Assembly: GCA_963691655.1 (NCBI GenBank)
Contig: OY829329.1
Location: forward strand, 6,958,708 to 7,022,707
Direction: 5' to 3'
From: Toxonevra muliebris
Taxonomy: Eukaryota; Arthropoda; Insecta; Diptera; Pallopteridae
Length of the DNA: 64,000 nucleotides
Shown: piece after piece, positions 43,830-54,300 of the stretch
Position numbering within the stretch: position 1 is the first letter of the stretch
Layout of the letters: every line of letters begins with the position of its first letter
Translations under genes and position numbers: made by a program
The notes under the pieces: model-generated
The model's database searches: none
What the model was told of the DNA's origin: nothing
What the model saw: the letters and a program-made list of their open reading frames with translations, nothing else

Positions 43830-45530
43830 ATTTTCAATAGAGTAACAAAATTTGATTGAAAATTGAAGTCTTCAATACAAATAATGTTATAAGATATTAA
43901 CTCCAGTTCTAGTTCTCAATCAATGAAAGAATTTGATGAAGAGATTAGATTGAATAAAGAGCGGGAACTGGTCACCGAAGCGTCAGTTGCGCCTATTGTA
44001 TCAAACTCTATAGATTACAAATTATCCCTGAGTCTTGTATTCGTTAACAATTCTAAGAAATTCTTTGGGGATTTATCCTCAATTCCTGACGGTTCTAGGT
44101 AGTAGTTTCTTAAGTAACGTTGACAAGTCCATATTAGACAATTTCAGTGGCACAATAAATGTTTAGCTGTTTCCTCTGCTTCGTTACATAACTTTTTTTT
44201 TTACTTATCTTCATATTGTATAGGTGCTTGTTTACTCTACAATGCCCAGTTAAGAAACATAAGAATCCAAGAATATTTATAGTTCTCTTTCTAGATATAT
44301 TTAAAATGAGGGTTCTTGCTACTTTTATACCTTCTGTTTCCATCCACTATTGATGTGATTTACCTTCAAACCGTTTATTGAGATTGTGCTTCGTGAAACT
44401 CCATGGCAGCCCGCAGAATGGTTCTGGGAGAATAAGTTTACTGGCAGCTTATTTCCTAGCGAGCTCATCTGACTTTTCGTTCCCCACACGCCGACTATGA
44501 CCTGGCGCTCATATTAGATGAACTCTGGTTGCGGGTGGCTAGTCAATTCAGTAGTTGCACACAGTCTCAGACTAATTTTAACTTAATTTTAAAAGCATTA
44601 AGTGCTAATAATGCAGCTTTACTATAAGAGTGAATAAGGTTGTCGCTATTGATAGTGTCACTGTCTGACTCTTCACGAAGGCAGAGCTCTAAAGTTTGTA
44701 TTTCGGCCTGAAAAACTGAGTTTTCTTCCCATACTGGCAAATAAGTGCCTTCTTAGTCTTTCCCTATAAACCCCTGCACCAAACCCACCATCCGTTTTAA
44801 AGCCATCTGTGTACCAGACATGAGAGTTATGAGGTGATGAAGGTTTTTTTCTGTACCCAGTTAACAGTTAACCCTGCCCAGGAATATCACCTTGAATTGC
44901 TGTCTGTAGTTATATTTGGGAAGACAGAATTCAGATTAGGTATATACATTTCGGCTTCATCCCTAAGTTATGTTCACCACAGGCGCCTTCTTCACCTTCT
45001 TCCTTTTCTAAAATAAGTTTTGCTGCAAATTGCAGTGCTTCTTTTTTAATAACTAAATGAATTGGGGGAAGGTTTAATAAAACCTCAAGGGTTGCAGTCG
45101 GAGCATACCTTATTGCCTCAGTTGTGGAAATACAAGCGAGCCTTTGTAATTTATTGAACTTACCCTGCGCCGTTTTCTGACTCAACTTTTTACACCAAAC
45201 AGGTCCCGCATAAGCAAGGATTGATCTTGTAATGGCTGTATGTTGTCCTAGCGACATTTTCGGATTGAGTCCCCAGCTTTTACTCATTCAACATCTGCTC
45301 GTCCAAAGAGGGGCTCTGGCTTTGTTTATGGTTTTATTTAGGTGACTGTTCTGTAATAGTTTTTGCTATCGAGATACTTTAGTTCGTTTGAAAAAGAAAT
45401 TCTCTCACCAAAAATGGAAGGCACTTTAATTTTGTCCTGCAGGTCTTTTTATGGTTAACATTTAATTCCACCTTTCTGCACCAATTTAGTGTAAGAGACA
45501 ACGCTCTCTGGTGTAAATGTGAGATTGACT
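43830..45530 (-). mobile_element. RNase H-bearing LINE copy 1 (decayed, 3' half)
   Basis: Minus strand, from right to left: a decayed end of RT (about 45350-45530), the thumb region SKSWGLNPKMSLGQHTAITR and SILAYAGPVWCKKLSQKT (45190-45287), FNKLQRLACISTTEAIRYAP, LEVLLNLPPIHLVIKKEALQ, then a broken RNase H (44400-44900), and the GHCRVNKHLYNMKIS block (44210-44250). It aligns over its length with copy 2 at 47213-48655, same orientation, but belongs to a different subfamily. 5'-truncated and full of stops. Confidence 0.78.
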
Positions 45531-45967
45531 AAGAGACTGCTGATATTTTTTAGATTTTTTGATTGAGAAACGACAATATTTCTCTATGATTTCACAATCA
45601 TTCTTTGTATTGCAAAATCATTTTAAATTAATTGACGTTTAATTCTAATAAATGTTTTCATTTGTTTGAATTCCACTTCGTTGATTTTTTTAAGTGATTT
45701 GATTAGGAGACTGCTTTGTTTTTCTTATGAATTAGTATTTCGTTCAAATCGCAAACATTAATAGTTATTAAGATTAAAGTTTAGACTTTAGAGTTGAAGG
45801 TGGTCTAAACTAAACCAAAGCACTCAGTCTCAAAGTCCATTGTACTTTACCCCAGAGAGAGAGCCAGTAGGAGAATGTAGAAAGACAGTCTAAGGTCTCT
45901 CAACCTCGAACTTTTTTGTTTCACTGATGAACCTTAGAAGCTCAGGTAAAGGAGGAGTATGGATATA
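45531..45967. other. non-coding DNA left of the TTAGA array
   Basis: I see no gene or recognisable repeat. Ordinary AT-rich sequence that becomes slightly GC-richer toward the array. Confidence 0.4.
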
Positions 45968-47209
45968 AGATTAGATTAGATTAGATTAGATTAGATTAGA
46001 TTAGATTAGATTAGACTAGATTAGATTAGATTAGATTAGATTAGATTAGATTAGATTAGATTAGATTAGACTAGATTAGATTAGATTAGATTAGATTAGA
46101 TTAGATTAGATTAGATTAGATTAGATTAGATTAGATTAGATTAGATTAGATTAGATTAGATTAGATTAGATTAGATTAGATTAGATTAGATTAGATTAGA
46201 TTAGATTAGATTAGATTAGATTAGATTAGATTAGATTAGATTAGATTAGATTAGATTAGATTAGATTAGATTAGATTAGATTAGATTAGATTAGATTAGA
46301 TTAGATTAGATTAGATTAGATTAGATTAGATTAGATTAGATTAGATTAGATTAGATTAGATTAGATTAGATTAGATTAGATTAAATTAGACTAGATTAGA
46401 TTAGATTAGATTAGATTAGATTAGATTAGATTAGATTAGATTAGATTAGATTAGATTAGATTAGATTAGATTAGATTAGATTAGATTAGATTAGATTAGA
46501 TTAGATTAGATTAGATTAGATTAGATTAGATTAGATTAGATTAGATTAGATTAGATTAGATTAGACTAGATTAGATTAGATTAGATTAGATTAGATTAGA
46601 TTAGATTAGATTAGATTAGATTAGATTAGATTAGATTAGATTAGATTTGATTTGATTAGATTAGATTAGATTAGATTAGATTAGATTAGATTAGATTAGA
46701 TTAGATTAGATTAGATTAGATTAGATTAGATTAGATTAGATTAGATTAGATTAGATTAGACTAGATTAGATTAGATTAGATTAGATTAGATTAGATTAGA
46801 TTAGATTAGATTAGATTAGATTAGATTAGATTAGATTAGATTAGATTAGATTTGATTAGATTAGATTAGATTAGATTAGATTAGATTAGATTAGATTAGA
46901 TTAGACTAGATTAGATTAGATTAGATTAGATTAGATTAGATTAGATTAGATTAGATTAGATTAGATTAGATTAGATTAGATTAGATTAGATTAGATTAGA
47001 TTAGATTAGATTAGATTAGATTAGATTAGATTAGATTAGATTAGATTAGATTAGATTAGATTAGATTAGATTAGATTAGATTAGATTAGATTAGATTAGA
47101 TTAGATTAGATTAGATTAGATTAGATTAGATTAGATTAGATTAGATTAGATTAGATTAGATTAGATTAGATTAGATTAGATTAGATTAGATTAGATTAGA
47201 TTAGATTAA
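45968..47209 (+). repeat. (TTAGA)n pentanucleotide array, ~1.24 kb
   Basis: About 248 head-to-tail copies of ATTAG/TTAGA with rare single-base variants (TTAGACTAGA, TTAAATTAGA, TTTGA). On the opposite strand this reads TAATC repeated, directly continuing the 3' end of the minus-strand LINE that starts at 47213. The unit differs from the insect telomere repeat TTAGG by one base. Confidence 0.97.
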
Positions 47210-47212
47210 TAC

Positions 47213-48655
47213 AGAGGTGGGCAATAATTTCCCAGATCACTGCGGCCATCTAGGGCCAATTGTGATATACCTCAAAGATTTATTGTGTTTATAGTTCTCC
47301 TATGAGTTTATTTCCTTTGAGGAAATTTAATATCTCTTTAGGAGAACAATCCGCAATGTCTTGCGGTTGTAGGATAGAGTTTCCCAAGTAACGAAGTCGG
47401 GTCCTCATTAGACCTTCACATTGGCATAAAATATGTTCTGCTGTTTCTTCCTCCTCGTTACATATTCAGCACGTATCGTCTTGTGCTAGACCCAAGTTCG
47501 ATATGTGTTTTTTGACCCTACAATGCCCTGTATAGAACCCTGTGGCAATTAGAATTTGGTTTCTGCCTAAATTAAGCAGTTGTTTAGTTCTGCGTTGACA
47601 GATCTTTGGCATGAATGATTTAGCTTGTCTGTTACCGGGGGTTTCCCTCCAGTATTGTAGTGAGTTACTGTCCAGCAAATTTTTTAAACTGATTTTAACG
47701 GAACTCCATGGAAGACCGCAGAATGGTCGTGGTCCAGTGAATTCACTGGATGATCCTTTCCTTGCAAGTTCGTCCGCCATTTCATTGCCTACATGTCCTC
47801 TATGCCCTGGCACCCAAATGAGTTGTATTCTGTTATGAGAAGCTAGACAGATTAGGAGCTGTAGGCAGTCCCAAACTAGTTTGGAGGTAATTTTATATGC
47901 AGTTAGTGCAAGAAGAGCCGCTTTGCTGTCAGAGTGTATGTAAATGTTCTTGCTGTGTACAGATCTGTTTTCATACTCCCTTAGGCAGAGCTCGATGGCA
48001 TGCACCTCGGCTTGGAAAACTGAGTTACCTGTGCCCATACCGGCATAAATATATTTTTTTGGTCTAACTCCGTACACTCCTGCCCCAACTCCTTCGTTTG
48101 TCTTGGAGCCATCTGTATACCATACATGATAGTCCCCTGTAAACTTTGGCTGACCTGTTCCCAGTTATTTCTATCAGGGAATGTGACATTAAAGTTGTGG
48201 TAGAAGTTTTAACGCGGAAGACATTTATCGGTAGAAAGAATACTAAAGCTTTCAACCAGGTTAATTTCTTGGATTAGATCCGGATGAATAGTTTTACACG
48301 CCGTTCCTTCTGATTCCGAGATGAGCTTACAGGTGAACTGTAGAGCTTCTTTCTTTAAGAATAAGTGTGGCGATGGTAGGTTTAACAATGTATTCAATGC
48401 CGAGGAAGGCGTTGTTCGCATTGCTCCTGTGATACAGACGCTAGCTAGTCTTTGAAGTTTGTTGAGCTTGGCCCGCGCTGTTTTTTGTTTTGCCTTACTC
48501 TACCATATTGGTGCAGCATAGGTGATTATTGGTCTGGCTATGGCTGTATATAGCCAGATTGAGAGCTTAGGACTGAGTCCCCAGTTCTTGCCTACTAGAC
48601 TTTTGCTGGTCCAAATGGCTTTCCTAGCTGTATCTAGGGCCCTATCTAGATGTTA
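47213..48655 (-). mobile_element. RNase H-bearing LINE copy 2 (3' half) with TAATC tail
   Basis: Minus strand, right to left: thumb (LDTARKAIWTSKSLVGKNWG, LSPKLSIWLYTAIARPIITY), LQRLASVCITGAMRTTPSSA, LNTLLNLPSPHLFLKKEALQ, then RNase H (47466-48077), the GHCRVKKHISNLGLAQDDTC box, and a decayed tail region. It is cut at 48655 (5'-truncated) and its 3' end runs straight into the pentamer array. RT and N-terminal regions are missing. Confidence 0.85.
47466..48077 (-). pseudogene. LINE RNase H domain and Cys-box region
   Basis: This 203-codon open frame encodes an RNase H. Visible blocks are FQAEVHAIELCLREYENRSV (Glu), IYIHSDSKAALLAL (Asp), QLIWVPGHRGHVGNEMADEL (His, Asp), followed by the connector GPRPFCGLPWSSVKISLKNL and the start of the Cys box. 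Catalytic residues of RNase H look intact over this stretch, but upstream and downstream frames are broken. The frame begins in the middle of the domain (MYGVRPKKYIYAGMG), just after a frameshift. Not a host gene. Confidence 0.8.
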
Positions 48656-50942
48656 GTTTCATGTTAGTTTTTCATTAAATTGGATATTATTCATACTCAA
48701 TACATCACTATCCAATCGCCTTAATCTGACTCTCCATAACAGCTTGCAATTTTTTTTGTAGTATTCGCATTCTTTGTCACTTAGACTAAGTGACTTACAC
48801 GAAACTCTCCTAACCATTCCTTTCTCCGCTGGGCATGCACCTGTGTACGCGTCATATGTCCTTATGAATTTATATGCCACGTAGTTGTTTATATTTCTCC
48901 GTACGTATGTGTTCAATTATAAATTTTGCAATTATTATCTTTTCAAATAACAAAATTCCTAACTTCTGTGCAAGTATGTGAATGTGAATGCCAAAATGTG
49001 ATACATTTACTGATGATGTGAGGTTTGTGTGATGCTTTTACTGTAACTACTGCTACCACAACTACCACTTTCACGTGTCCTTGTTATTATTGTTGTATCT
49101 GATGATGTTGTCGTTGTTGTCTTTTTTGCCGTTGTTGTTGCTGTTGTTCTTATTATTATTGCTTGCTGTCGATATTTTACCTCAAATGATTTATCAATTT
49201 TAAATTGTGAATTTATTGTTTGAATTCAATGGAATGCGAAGAGAGAGTGAAATAGAGAAAGAGAGAGACAAAGGAGAAAAGAATGAGTGAATGACTTTGG
49301 CTTTGAAATATAACGAGTAATATGAATCTGAATCAATTTTACAAGGTGGAAAATTATTTATTTAGCTGCAAAAAAAAAAAAAGAAAAGAAGAACAGGTAA
49401 TGTTTAGAACTGTAAGTGGCATTGGTATTTAGGGATTTACGATTTTCTTATTTGTTTCGTATTATTTTTGTTTTTTTTTCACTAATTAATTAAGTGTAAA
49501 ATTGTCCTATAGAGATTATTTTATATTTTCAATGTAATTAAATTTTATGTGCTCATATTTACAATTGAGCACTCAAGTTTATTATAATTGATTTTTATTG
49601 CTTATGATGGAAATTTAATTTTAGTTTATGGTCATATTTAATAAGGATTAGTTTTGCATATGCGACCTTCATTCAAAAAGAGAGACATTTATTTAAATAT
49701 TGATTTATTTCAATAATAAATGATGAACATTTTATGCGTTTGTGTGATGATAATTTAACAGTAATTTCATAGTTTTACCTACTCATCAATGTCCTTTGAA
49801 TTTTCGCAGGCCTTATAATTATGATCTCACTTTTTTTTGAAAGCTAGGCCATCACCAGAAATGGGCTTGCTCAGAATTTGACACATTACGCAGTAAACTT
49901 AATAATAGCATAGCATAATTTTAGGCTTCTGTTAATAATTAATTTGCAATATGAGCCTAAATGCATTGGCTTACGTTATGTATTTTTGTATAGCATATTT
50001 TTAGGAGCATGTTCAAAATTCAACTATAAAGAGTAATTATTTTCTCACTAATATCCAGCTGAAATGAAAATAATTTTCATTGTATTAAAAATGTATTTTT
50101 AAAATTAAAAAAAAAAAGAAATATTATTTTAAAATATTTCCCCATTATTTCCTGCTTTCAAAAATAGATTTTTATTTCTCCAAATTAACAATTTTCTTTA
50201 CATTTCCCAGGCAAATAGACAGCTTAGTCAAGCACATCATAACTCCATACATATCTAACAATTGAAATAATATATATAAAAAAGCAGAAAACAGAAAAAA
50301 GTAAATGCCGCACGAAAATGCAAAAAAGAAATAAATTTCCTTCATTCATACTCAAATCAGACGGGAAAAATCCTTCGTTAATATTGTTGAAGGATGCTTA
50401 CTCAACTGTTTTGGTTGTTTCTTTTTTTTTCTTTTTCTTTTTGTTTCTGCATTTTTTAAGCTTTGCTTTTTACTCTGCTCAAGTGGGAAAATGCACAGAC
50501 ACACACACACACACAAACAAAGCAAGCATACAAACATCAAAAAAACATGAAATGAAAAACAAAGAATGCATTTTCTAATGATGCAAGGTTGCATGTTAAG
50601 TAGTTGACAAGTAAATATGACAGAGTCGCCATGAAAGTAAGAAAAGACAGCATAGAATAGAATAGAAAGCGAATATTTTTTTTTTGTTTTTTGCTATTTT
50701 AAGGAAACATTTAACGAAATTAAAAATGAAAAAAAGATTTTGATGATGTTGCAAGAGTTTTGAGTGCATTAAAGCAGCAAAGAAAATGCTAGAAACTTTT
50801 AGATAAAGAAAAATGAAAAAGGAGAATTTATTATTATTTAAATCATGTCACTGACAAGGCTTTTTTTGGAAGAGAGTAAGACGGACAATGGGCAAAATTT
50901 GATTCCTCCACTTTTTCACCTCTTTAGTTTATTCAAAGATAA
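48656..50942. other. AT-rich non-coding DNA upstream of the rolling stone-like gene
   Basis: I see no supported exon. It may contain an upstream non-coding or first coding exon of the gene at 51.3 kb that I cannot identify. TGTTG repeats near 49120-49145 and (CA)n at 50499-50515. Confidence 0.4.
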
Positions 50943-51027
50943 TATAGACCATCGATGGCCTAGTGCTGGACTGTTAGACTTGAAAACCCAGCTACCTCGG
51001 GTTCAACTCCTAAACGGTATAGACCAT
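50943..51027 (+). ncRNA. tRNA-Ser-like retro-copy (SINE-type) with target duplications
   Basis: Between two direct copies of TATAGACCAT (50943-50952 and 51018-51027) lies a 65-bp body with TGGCCTAGTGCTGG (A-box type, 50956-50969) and GGGTTCAACTCC (B-box type, 50999-51010), spaced as in a tRNA. An anticodon-loop-like CTTGAAA follows TTAGA, as in tRNA-Ser(UGA). The acceptor stem does not pair, so this is a retroposed, degenerate tRNA or the head of a SINE rather than a working tRNA. Confidence 0.5.
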
Positions 51028-51249
51028 AAACTAAACTAAAATTGTTCATAAAATTTTGTTTGAAAACTTGAAATACTCCAGATGATCATTGCGCATGAAG
51101 TAAAAAAGCAAATCAACTTTAGACTTGATAGAAGCCAATGAAAGCAAATCAAAGATTGTGAAAAGTTGAAGAAAATGAATTTCTTAATTTTTCAAATATT
51201 AATTTAAAATTCATCGTTATAACATGAAAAGTAATTTCGTATTTTAATT

Positions 51250-51280
51250 CGTTTCTCTTCTTCTCTCACTCATTACAGCC
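51250..51280 (+). promoter_or_regulatory. candidate splice acceptor upstream of the N-terminal exon
   Basis: TTTCTCTTCTTCTCTCACTC followed by ATTACAG ending at 51280 is a good polypyrimidine tract plus AG. If used, the exon would start at 51281, but the main frame has a TAG at 51340-51342, so this exon could only be untranslated up to there. Confidence 0.45.
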
Positions 51281-51342
51281 AATAAACTCTCCGTACAAAA
51301 TTGTCTACCTGCAATTACAAACAATACTACATACATACCTAG

Positions 51343-54300
51343 CCGCCACGCCTTCTCCACTCCTACATAATACATTCATACACACACAAACACACCATCA
51401 CATTGGATTACGCGCAGCTTTATTTTCGTCCAGAGCCAATTAGTGGCCCCATACCGCAGCAGTATCAACAGCAACAATATCAACAACAGTATCAGCAACT
51501 ACAACAACAACCACAACAGCAGCAACAATATCATCATATCTCTTCATCACGCTCCACACCCACACATCATCACCACAGCAGCAACAACAGCAACCACAGC
51601 AACCACAGCAGCCTCTACAGCTACAATCCAAACAGTGCATACAGCAATTTTATCGGCAGCAGCGGAATAGGCGGACTAACGCCCATCGGACGAAATTATC
51701 GCTTTTATCAACCAATCGGTGCGAGCGGCTATACAGCAGGATCGATTATAAATTTCGGACGGATCTCGCCGGCAGCAGCACACACCGGACCGCTACTAGC
51801 AACATCGGCAGCCTCCTCAGGTGGTGGTGGTGGTTCGACCAGATACGATTACGACGGCGCCGCATACGTCTATAAGAAGCAGAGACGTGAAAGCGGCATT
51901 GGTACAGCATCGGAATATTTACTGGGCGCAACCAGTGAACGAGACTCGATACGAAATTCCCCGGCTCGCAATTCACCGGTGCGAAATTCGCCAGTACGAA
52001 ACTCGCCAGTGCGAAATTCTCCATCACCAAAAGCTAGGAAACTTTCTTCTAGTGGCGCCGCCGTTGCGATCGTCTCAAGAAGTGATTCACCAATATCGCA
52101 GCAGCACCAGCAGCACCAACAACAACAGCATCAAAAGCACCAACACCAACACCAACAACAGCAGCAGCAGCAGCAGCATCATCGCAGCAGCAGCAGTTCA
52201 CAGCGTGCAACAACACCAGACTTTTACCAAAATCACCGCCAACACCAGCAACAACAATACGAACAGCGCCAACAGCAACACCAGCAACAGCATCACCACC
52301 GCCACTCCTCCTCCTCCGACGTTCCTACATACAGCGACAAGACGCCACCACAACAGCAACAACAGGCACATTTGCCACAGCACGACGACAGTTGCGAGGA
52401 GTTCAACAACATTGAAGACGACACGACGACGTGCGTCAGCAATAAAAGAATGATGGTTAGCAAATTGTGGAATAGTTGCTTTCCCGAATTTACGCCGGAA
52501 CATGTGCATCGGCATAATTTCTATTTGTGTCAGGTGAGTAGTGAGAATAATGAAAAAAGAATTTATAAGAAATTGAATTTCTCCTTTACTTACTTTCAGT
52601 GGCAACGCAATACGCAGGTACGAATTGTTTATCTTTTCTATCGTTGGATCACCGCCATTACTTGTCTGGCGGCGCTGGTCTGTTCGCTGCTCGACATTGG
52701 ACGCACCGATGAACATTTCGAAAATCATTATGCCAAATGGTGGATATATTTAACACATTGGGGTCTTCTATTTTGCACTATACAAGCATGGCTGGCAGCG
52801 TGGATAGTGACGCAGGGTATGATGGTGGAACGGGAGGACTTTGAAATTGTGCGTCAGGCGAAGAAAAGTCGACTGCATCATATTTATTGGGTGCTGTACA
52901 CTTGCGCCACTGTGTACTCGTTTATAGTTACCATGTGCTATTGGCTGTTGGTACATAATCCAGGTGAGTGAATAAAAATTATACCACGAACTGTTTGCGG
53001 ATTAAAAATCAGTGGGCCAACTGAACGCTGACACATCTAGGGACAATTATTCTGTAGTTTCTCAGCTCTAGCTAAATGCGGAGTGGGCTTTTTAGGCAAA
53101 TACGTTTTTAGTTCGTTTTATTAGGGTTTCAAAATGGTTTCATGAGTAATTAGGAGTTGAAGTTCCGTGTCATGCTGTGGTATCACAAAGAACTCGTATG
53201 GTCTAAGTAAATGAGTCATTAAGCTAACCTAACCTAGCCTAACCTAACCTTACCTTACCTTACCTTACCTTACCTCACCTTACCTTACCTTACCTTGCCT
53301 TACCTTACCTTACCTTACCTTGCCTTACCTTACCTTACCTTACCTTACCTTACCTTACCTTACCTTACCTTACCTTACCTTACCTTACCTTACCTTACCT
53401 TACCTTACCTTACCTTACCTTACCTTACCTTACCTTACCTTACCTTACCTTACCTTACCTTACCTTACCTTACCTTACCTTACCTTACCTTACCTTACCT
53501 TACCTTACCTTACCTTACCTTACCTTACCTTACCTTACCTTACCTTACCTTACCTTACCTTACCTTACCTTACCTTACCTTACCTTGCCTTGCCTTACCT
53601 TACCTTACCTTACCTTACCTTACCTTGCCTTACCTTACCTTACCTTGCCTTGCCTTACCTTACCTTACCTTACCTTACCTTACCTTACCTTACCTTACCT
53701 TACCTTACCTTACCTTACCTTACCTTACCTTACCTTACCTTACCTTACCTTACCTTACCTTACCTTACCTTACCTTACCTTACCTTACCTTACCTTACCT
53801 TACCTTACCTTACCTTACCTTACCTTACCTTACCTTACCTTACCTTACCTTGCCTTGCCTTACCTTACCTTACCTTACCTTACCTTACCTTACCTTACCT
53901 TACCTTACCTTACCTTACCTTACCTTACCTTACCTTACCTTACCTTACCTTACCTTACCTTACCTTACCTTACCTTACCTTACCTTACCTTACCTTACCT
54001 TACCTTACCTTACCTTACCTTACCTTACCTTACCTTACCTTACCTTACCTTACCTTACCTTACCTTACCTTACCTTACCTTACCTTACCTTACCTTACCT
54101 TACCTTACCTTACCTTACCTTACCTTACCTTACCTTACCTTACCTTACCTTACCTTACCTTACCTTACCTTACCTTACCTTACCTAACCTAACCTAACCT
54201 AACCTAACCTAACCTAACCTAACATAAACCACAACTGTATTGATTCCTGCATTCAAAATTCTCTTAAACAAATCCAAACCATGCAGCACCCGAACACATA

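Noticed and set aside
51403..51405. TTG at 51403 as a definite start codon
   Set aside because: It is only the first near-cognate codon in an open frame; nothing else marks it as a start.
51443..52453. Overlapping Ser/Thr/Asn- or Cys/Val-rich frames over the Gln-rich exon
   Set aside because: Frame-shifted or antisense readings of CAG/CAA repeats; only one frame joins the membrane core.
53295..54197. Three open frames of 200-300 codons encoding LPYLT repeats
   Set aside because: They are a by-product of a stop-free pentamer array lying in an intron; all three + frames are open for the same reason.
53224..54222. True internal telomere or chromosome end
   Set aside because: Only the border units are CCTAA; the array is CCTTA and lies within an intron between two well-joined exons.
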